DNA of 9,099 nucleotides, taken from contig JACQUC010000073.1 in NCBI GenBank assembly GCA_016210495.1, positions 1 through 9,099 of the forward strand, in the 5' to 3' direction. Under the pieces are notes generated by a model that saw only the letters and a program-made list of their open reading frames with translations, did not search any database and had not been told where the DNA came from. Made by a program: the position numbers and the translations under genes. The stretch is from Chloroflexota bacterium. Its GTDB lineage: Bacteria > Chloroflexota > FW602-bin22 > JACPRP01. Of this stretch, positions 6,980 through 9,099 are shown in pieces; positions within the stretch are counted from its first letter, which is position 1; each line of letters opens with the position of its first letter.

Positions 6980-6984
6980 AAGGA
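6980..6984 (+). promoter_or_regulatory. Ribosome binding site deciding the start of the ThDP enzyme gene
   Basis: AAGGA ends 7 nt before ATG 6992. The frame is also open from GTG 6935, but that codon has no good ribosome site and would add 19 residues not expected before the conserved N-terminal L-S-D-A-V-L-D-V-F segment. Confidence 0.55.
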
Positions 6985-6991
6985 ACGTGAA

Positions 6992-8710
6992 ATGCCAGAA
7001 GACGCTCGAACCCTGAGTGACGCTGTCCTGGATGTGTTCCGGGCCTATGGCGCTGAGTACATTTTCTCATCCCCCGGAACGGAGTGGTCCCCTGTCTGGG
7101 ACGCACTGGCGCGTGCCGGAGCCGAGGGCAAGGGCCCGTGCTACTTCGATGCGAGGCACGAAGACCTGGCCGTTGCTATCGCCAAGGGGTACTCCAGACA
7201 GTCGCAGAAGCTGTCGATAGTGCTGCTGCACACGGTGGTGGGAACGCTCCACGCGGCCATGGCCTTGCGCTCCGCGCGCATCGAGCGAGCGCCGATGGTG
7301 GTGCTGGCCGGCGATTCGGCGACTCTCGGAGAGGTGGCGGCACGCGATCCAGGACGTCAGTGGGCACGGTTTCATTGCGATGCAGGCGGCTCGGCTGCCG
7401 TCGCCCAGCCCTGCGTCAAGCGAAGCACCACCGTGCTCAGCCGCGAAGTCCTGCTGGGTACGTTGCAGGACGCCTGCCGTCTAGCTCTGACACCTCCCAG
7501 CGGACCCGTCTTCCTTTCGGTTCCACTGGAGTTCCTGTTTGGTCCCGCGATCGCATTTGACGGCCGTTGCACACCCCCTCCGCTACCAACCCACGCCGAT
7601 AGCGCCACTCTCGATGAGGTTGCCGGAGAACTCGTTGGCGCCAAGCGGCCGGTCCTGCTGACCGAATATGCCGGGGACAAACCCGGCGCCGTCGAGCAGT
7701 TGGTGAAACTGGCTGAAAGCCTGGCCATGCCGGTCGTCGAGGCCGCGGACCCTGTCGCCCTCAACTTCCCTCGCGAGCACCCGCTGCACCTGGGCTACGA
7801 GGCCAAGCGGTTGGTCGACGAGGCGGACCTGGTGCTGCTTCTTGGGTGCCAGCAGCCCTGGTATCCGGCGTCGAAGCGGCCCACCGACGCCAAGGTCATT
7901 CTGGTCGACGAAGACCCCGGTCACGAACTGCTCAGCTACTGGGGCATTGGGGTCGACCAGGTCGTCGCCGGAGATCTGGTGAACTCGTTGCGAGGTGTCA
8001 ATCTCTGCGTCGAGGAGCGCCTTGCCGCTTTGGGCGGAGCCGATCGGGCACGCCAGGATCGGCAATCATCTTTGCGAGCACGACACGAACAGCAGCAGGA
8101 TGAGCTGCGCGCTCAGGCGCTAGCAGCCGCCGGGCGGCGGCCAATGCAAGCTCGTTGGGCAGCGTTCAACATCGGAGAGGTCCTGCCTGCCGATGCCATC
8201 GAAGTCAACGAAACCGTCACTCACAAAGGCCTCTTGCTGCGCAACACGAAGCGGAATCTGGCCGGAACGTTCCACAGCCCAAGCCGTGGAGGCCTGGGCG
8301 TAGGGCTGGGCACGGCCCTGGGCGCGAAGGTTGCCGCTCCTGACCGCCTCGTCCTTGCCATGGAGGGGGACGGAGCATTCAACTACAACCCTGTTCTGGC
8401 GGCCTTTGGCTTCGCCCAGCAGTACAAGCTGCCCATACTGGTGGTCATTATGAACAACCAAGGCTACGCCGCGATGAAGCAGACCCATTTGGAGGACTTC
8501 CCGGATGGCTGGTGCGCGCGCACCAAGACATTCTTTGGTGCGGACATCGCCCCCGAACCCGACTACACCGCTATCGCCAGGGCGTTTGGCGGTTTCGGCG
8601 AGCGAGTGGAGGACCCGCAGGAACTCCGGCGTGCGCTAGGGCAGGCTATCGAGCGCGCCATGAGCGGCCAACTGGCCTTGCTCGACCTGGTCGTCGATCC
8701 CGTGCGCTGA
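6992..8710 (+). CDS. Thiamine diphosphate-dependent enzyme, acetolactate synthase/benzoylformate decarboxylase superfamily
   Basis: With the start at ATG 6992 the protein has 572 residues, the usual size of the family. The PYR domain (about 5-170) contains G-T-E-W-S-P, the catalytic Glu57 in D-A-R-H-E and H-T-V-V-G-T-L-H-A-A-M-A. A central domain (about 195-330) with L-L-L-G-C-Q-Q-P and I-L-V-D-E-D-P follows, then the PP domain (about 370-560) with the ThDP/Mg motif E-G-D-G-A-F (Gly459-Asp460-Gly461) and Asn488-Asn489, 26 residues further on. Such enzymes decarboxylate alpha-keto acids, join or split C-C bonds next to a keto group, or hydrolyse cyclic diones. The G-T-x-W/F-x-P variant resembles proteins usually annotated only as thiamine-pyrophosphate-requiring proteins, so a biosynthetic acetolactate synthase is less likely; no small regulatory subunit gene follows. 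It lies 69 nt after the binding-protein gene (no clear terminator or hairpin in that gap) and 28 nt before a ubiD-type gene, arguing for action on a keto intermediate in the same pathway. Confidence 0.92.
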   Translation: MPEDARTLSDAVLDVFRAYGAEYIFSSPGTEWSPVWDALARAGAEGKGPCYFDARHEDLAVAIAKGYSRQSQKLSIVLLHTVVGTLHAAMALRSARIERAPMVVLAGDSATLGEVAARDPGRQWARFHCDAGGSAAVAQPCVKRSTTVLSREVLLGTLQDACRLALTPPSGPVFLSVPLEFLFGPAIAFDGRCTPPPLPTHADSATLDEVAGELVGAKRPVLLTEYAGDKPGAVEQLVKLAESLAMPVVEAADPVALNFPREHPLHLGYEAKRLVDEADLVLLLGCQQPWYPASKRPTDAKVILVDEDPGHELLSYWGIGVDQVVAGDLVNSLRGVNLCVEERLAALGGADRARQDRQSSLRARHEQQQDELRAQALAAAGRRPMQARWAAFNIGEVLPADAIEVNETVTHKGLLLRNTKRNLAGTFHSPSRGGLGVGLGTALGAKVAAPDRLVLAMEGDGAFNYNPVLAAFGFAQQYKLPILVVIMNNQGYAAMKQTHLEDFPDGWCARTKTFFGADIAPEPDYTAIARAFGGFGERVEDPQELRRALGQAIERAMSGQLALLDLVVDPVR

Positions 8711-8724
8711 AGCAGGGTAGCAGG

Positions 8725-8732
8725 AAGGAGGT
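8725..8732 (+). promoter_or_regulatory. Consensus ribosome binding site of the second ubiD-type gene
   Basis: AAGGAGGT is a perfect Shine-Dalgarno match 6 nt before GTG 8739. It is the strongest ribosome site in the window, although the gene it serves is cut by a stop codon. Confidence 0.65.
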
Positions 8733-8738
8733 ATCGGC

Positions 8739-9002
8739 GTGGCCGTGTCGCCAAGGCACCAGGTGACGGACCTGCGGAGCGCACTGGATGTGGCGGACCG
8801 CAGAGGAGAGCTTTTGAGGATCTCGCGGCCGGTCGATCCGGGGCTGCAACTGCCCTCCATAATGCACGGGCTGGCCAGGTTGCGGTCCAAGCCGGCCGTG
8901 CTGTTCGAGCAGATCGTCGGTTTCCCGGGCCAGCGGGGGTGCGCTGGCCTGTTCGCCTATCGGGCGCGCGTCGCTGCTCTGCTGGGCCTTCCGTCCGACT
9001 AG
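8739..9002 (+). CDS. N-terminal fragment (87 aa) of a second UbiD-family decarboxylase, ended by in-frame TAG
   Basis: The fragment starts at GTG 8739 behind a consensus ribosome site, 28 nt after the ThDP gene. It matches the N-terminal domain of UbiD-family proteins: T-D-L-R-S-A-L, then R-R-G-E-L-L-R-I, V-D-P-x-L-x-L, P-A-V-L-F-E and a final R-V-A-A-L-L-G-L-P. The frame stops at TAG 9000-9002, whereas family members run to about 450-500 residues. All the catalytic elements (Asn/Arg, metal Glu, E-x-P-F-G-E) lie far downstream of this point, so the fragment alone could not be active. It is quite different from the intact UbiD at 571-2055, so it is not a recent duplicate. Either this is a nonsense-mutated gene, a sequence error, or a read-through case; see the continuation after 9002. 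Confidence 0.75.
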   Translation: MAVSPRHQVTDLRSALDVADRRGELLRISRPVDPGLQLPSIMHGLARLRSKPAVLFEQIVGFPGQRGCAGLFAYRARVAALLGLPSD

Positions 9003-9099
9003 GTGAACGATAAATCCTCCTACATGGACGCCCTCGAGAATCCCATTCCACCGACCACGGTTTCCACCGGACCGTGCAAGGAGAACGTGGTCACGAAAA
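9003..9099 (+). pseudogene. Continuation of the interrupted ubiD-type gene beyond the TAG, running off the window
   Basis: The same frame as the 8739 fragment stays open from GTG 9003 to the window edge. It reads Y-M-D-A-L-E-N-P-I-P-P, then T-G-P-C-K-E-N-V-V, which is the segment that normally follows the L-G-L-P element in UbiD proteins (N-P-I-P-P and G-P-C-K-E are conserved there). No frameshift is needed, so the lesion is a single in-frame stop in a poorly conserved linker. GTG 9003 and ATG 9024 could restart translation on paper, but no ribosome site precedes either one. The rest of the gene, including the active site, is outside the window. Confidence 0.65.

Noticed and set aside
6935..6991. 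Upstream GTG start for the ThDP enzyme
   Set aside because: It has no good ribosome site and adds residues before the conserved start of the family; ATG 6992 has AAGGA at good spacing.
6923..6991. Possible terminator or promoter between the binding-protein and ThDP genes
   Set aside because: Only a weak 5-bp CCCAT/ATGGG inverted repeat with a long loop and no T-tract is present, and no convincing -35/-10 pair was found.
6992..8710. Biosynthetic acetolactate synthase (IlvB)
   Set aside because: Catalytic motifs fit the superfamily, but no small-subunit or other ilv genes are nearby and the operon context is catabolic.
9003..9026. Restart of translation at GTG 9003 or ATG 9024 after the TAG
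   Set aside because: No Shine-Dalgarno sequence precedes either codon; the nearby TCCTCC has the wrong polarity for one.

Overview
The window is a G+C-rich stretch of bacterial chromosome that reads as part of a catabolic gene cluster for a carboxylated, probably aromatic or heteroaromatic, compound. The host cannot be named from this sequence alone. The alanine/proline/lysine-rich spacer behind the lipobox of the ABC binding protein, together with the mix of UbiD decarboxylase, molybdenum hydroxylase and ThDP enzyme, would fit a Chloroflexota (Dehalococcoidia-like) or another environmental anaerobe. That is an inference, not an observation.

Layout. Left block (1-2206, + strand): the C-terminal part of an NrfD/PsrC-type membrane quinone-interacting subunit, a complete UbiD-family prenylated-FMN decarboxylase 14 nt downstream, and a 48-codon four-cysteine zinc-ribbon protein directly behind it. 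A 130-nt convergent intergenic region (2207-2336) with an imperfect hairpin separates this block from a LysR-family regulator on the minus strand (2337-3308). Right block (3431-9099, + strand): divergently from the regulator runs a compact operon with a molybdenum-hydroxylase large subunit, a lipoprotein substrate-binding protein of the NMT1/SsuA type, a ThDP-dependent decarboxylase/lyase, and the start of a second, unrelated-looking UbiD-family gene. This second ubiD is interrupted by an in-frame TAG after 87 codons, although the same reading frame continues with recognisable UbiD sequence to the window edge.

How the genes may work together (inference). The binding protein would capture the substrate, the molybdenum hydroxylase would hydroxylate the ring or heterocycle with water, UbiD enzymes would remove (or add) a ring carboxylate, and the ThDP enzyme would act on an alpha-keto acid or dione intermediate. 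The NrfD subunit, presumably with Fe-S/molybdopterin partners left of the window, would pass electrons to or from the quinone pool. The LysR protein probably senses the substrate or an intermediate and controls the divergent promoter pair in 3309-3430. Partners one would expect are not in the window: UbiX (prFMN synthesis), the Fe-S and FAD subunits of the hydroxylase, the ABC permease and ATPase, and any CoA ligase. No RNA genes, insertion sequences, CRISPR arrays or phage genes were seen.
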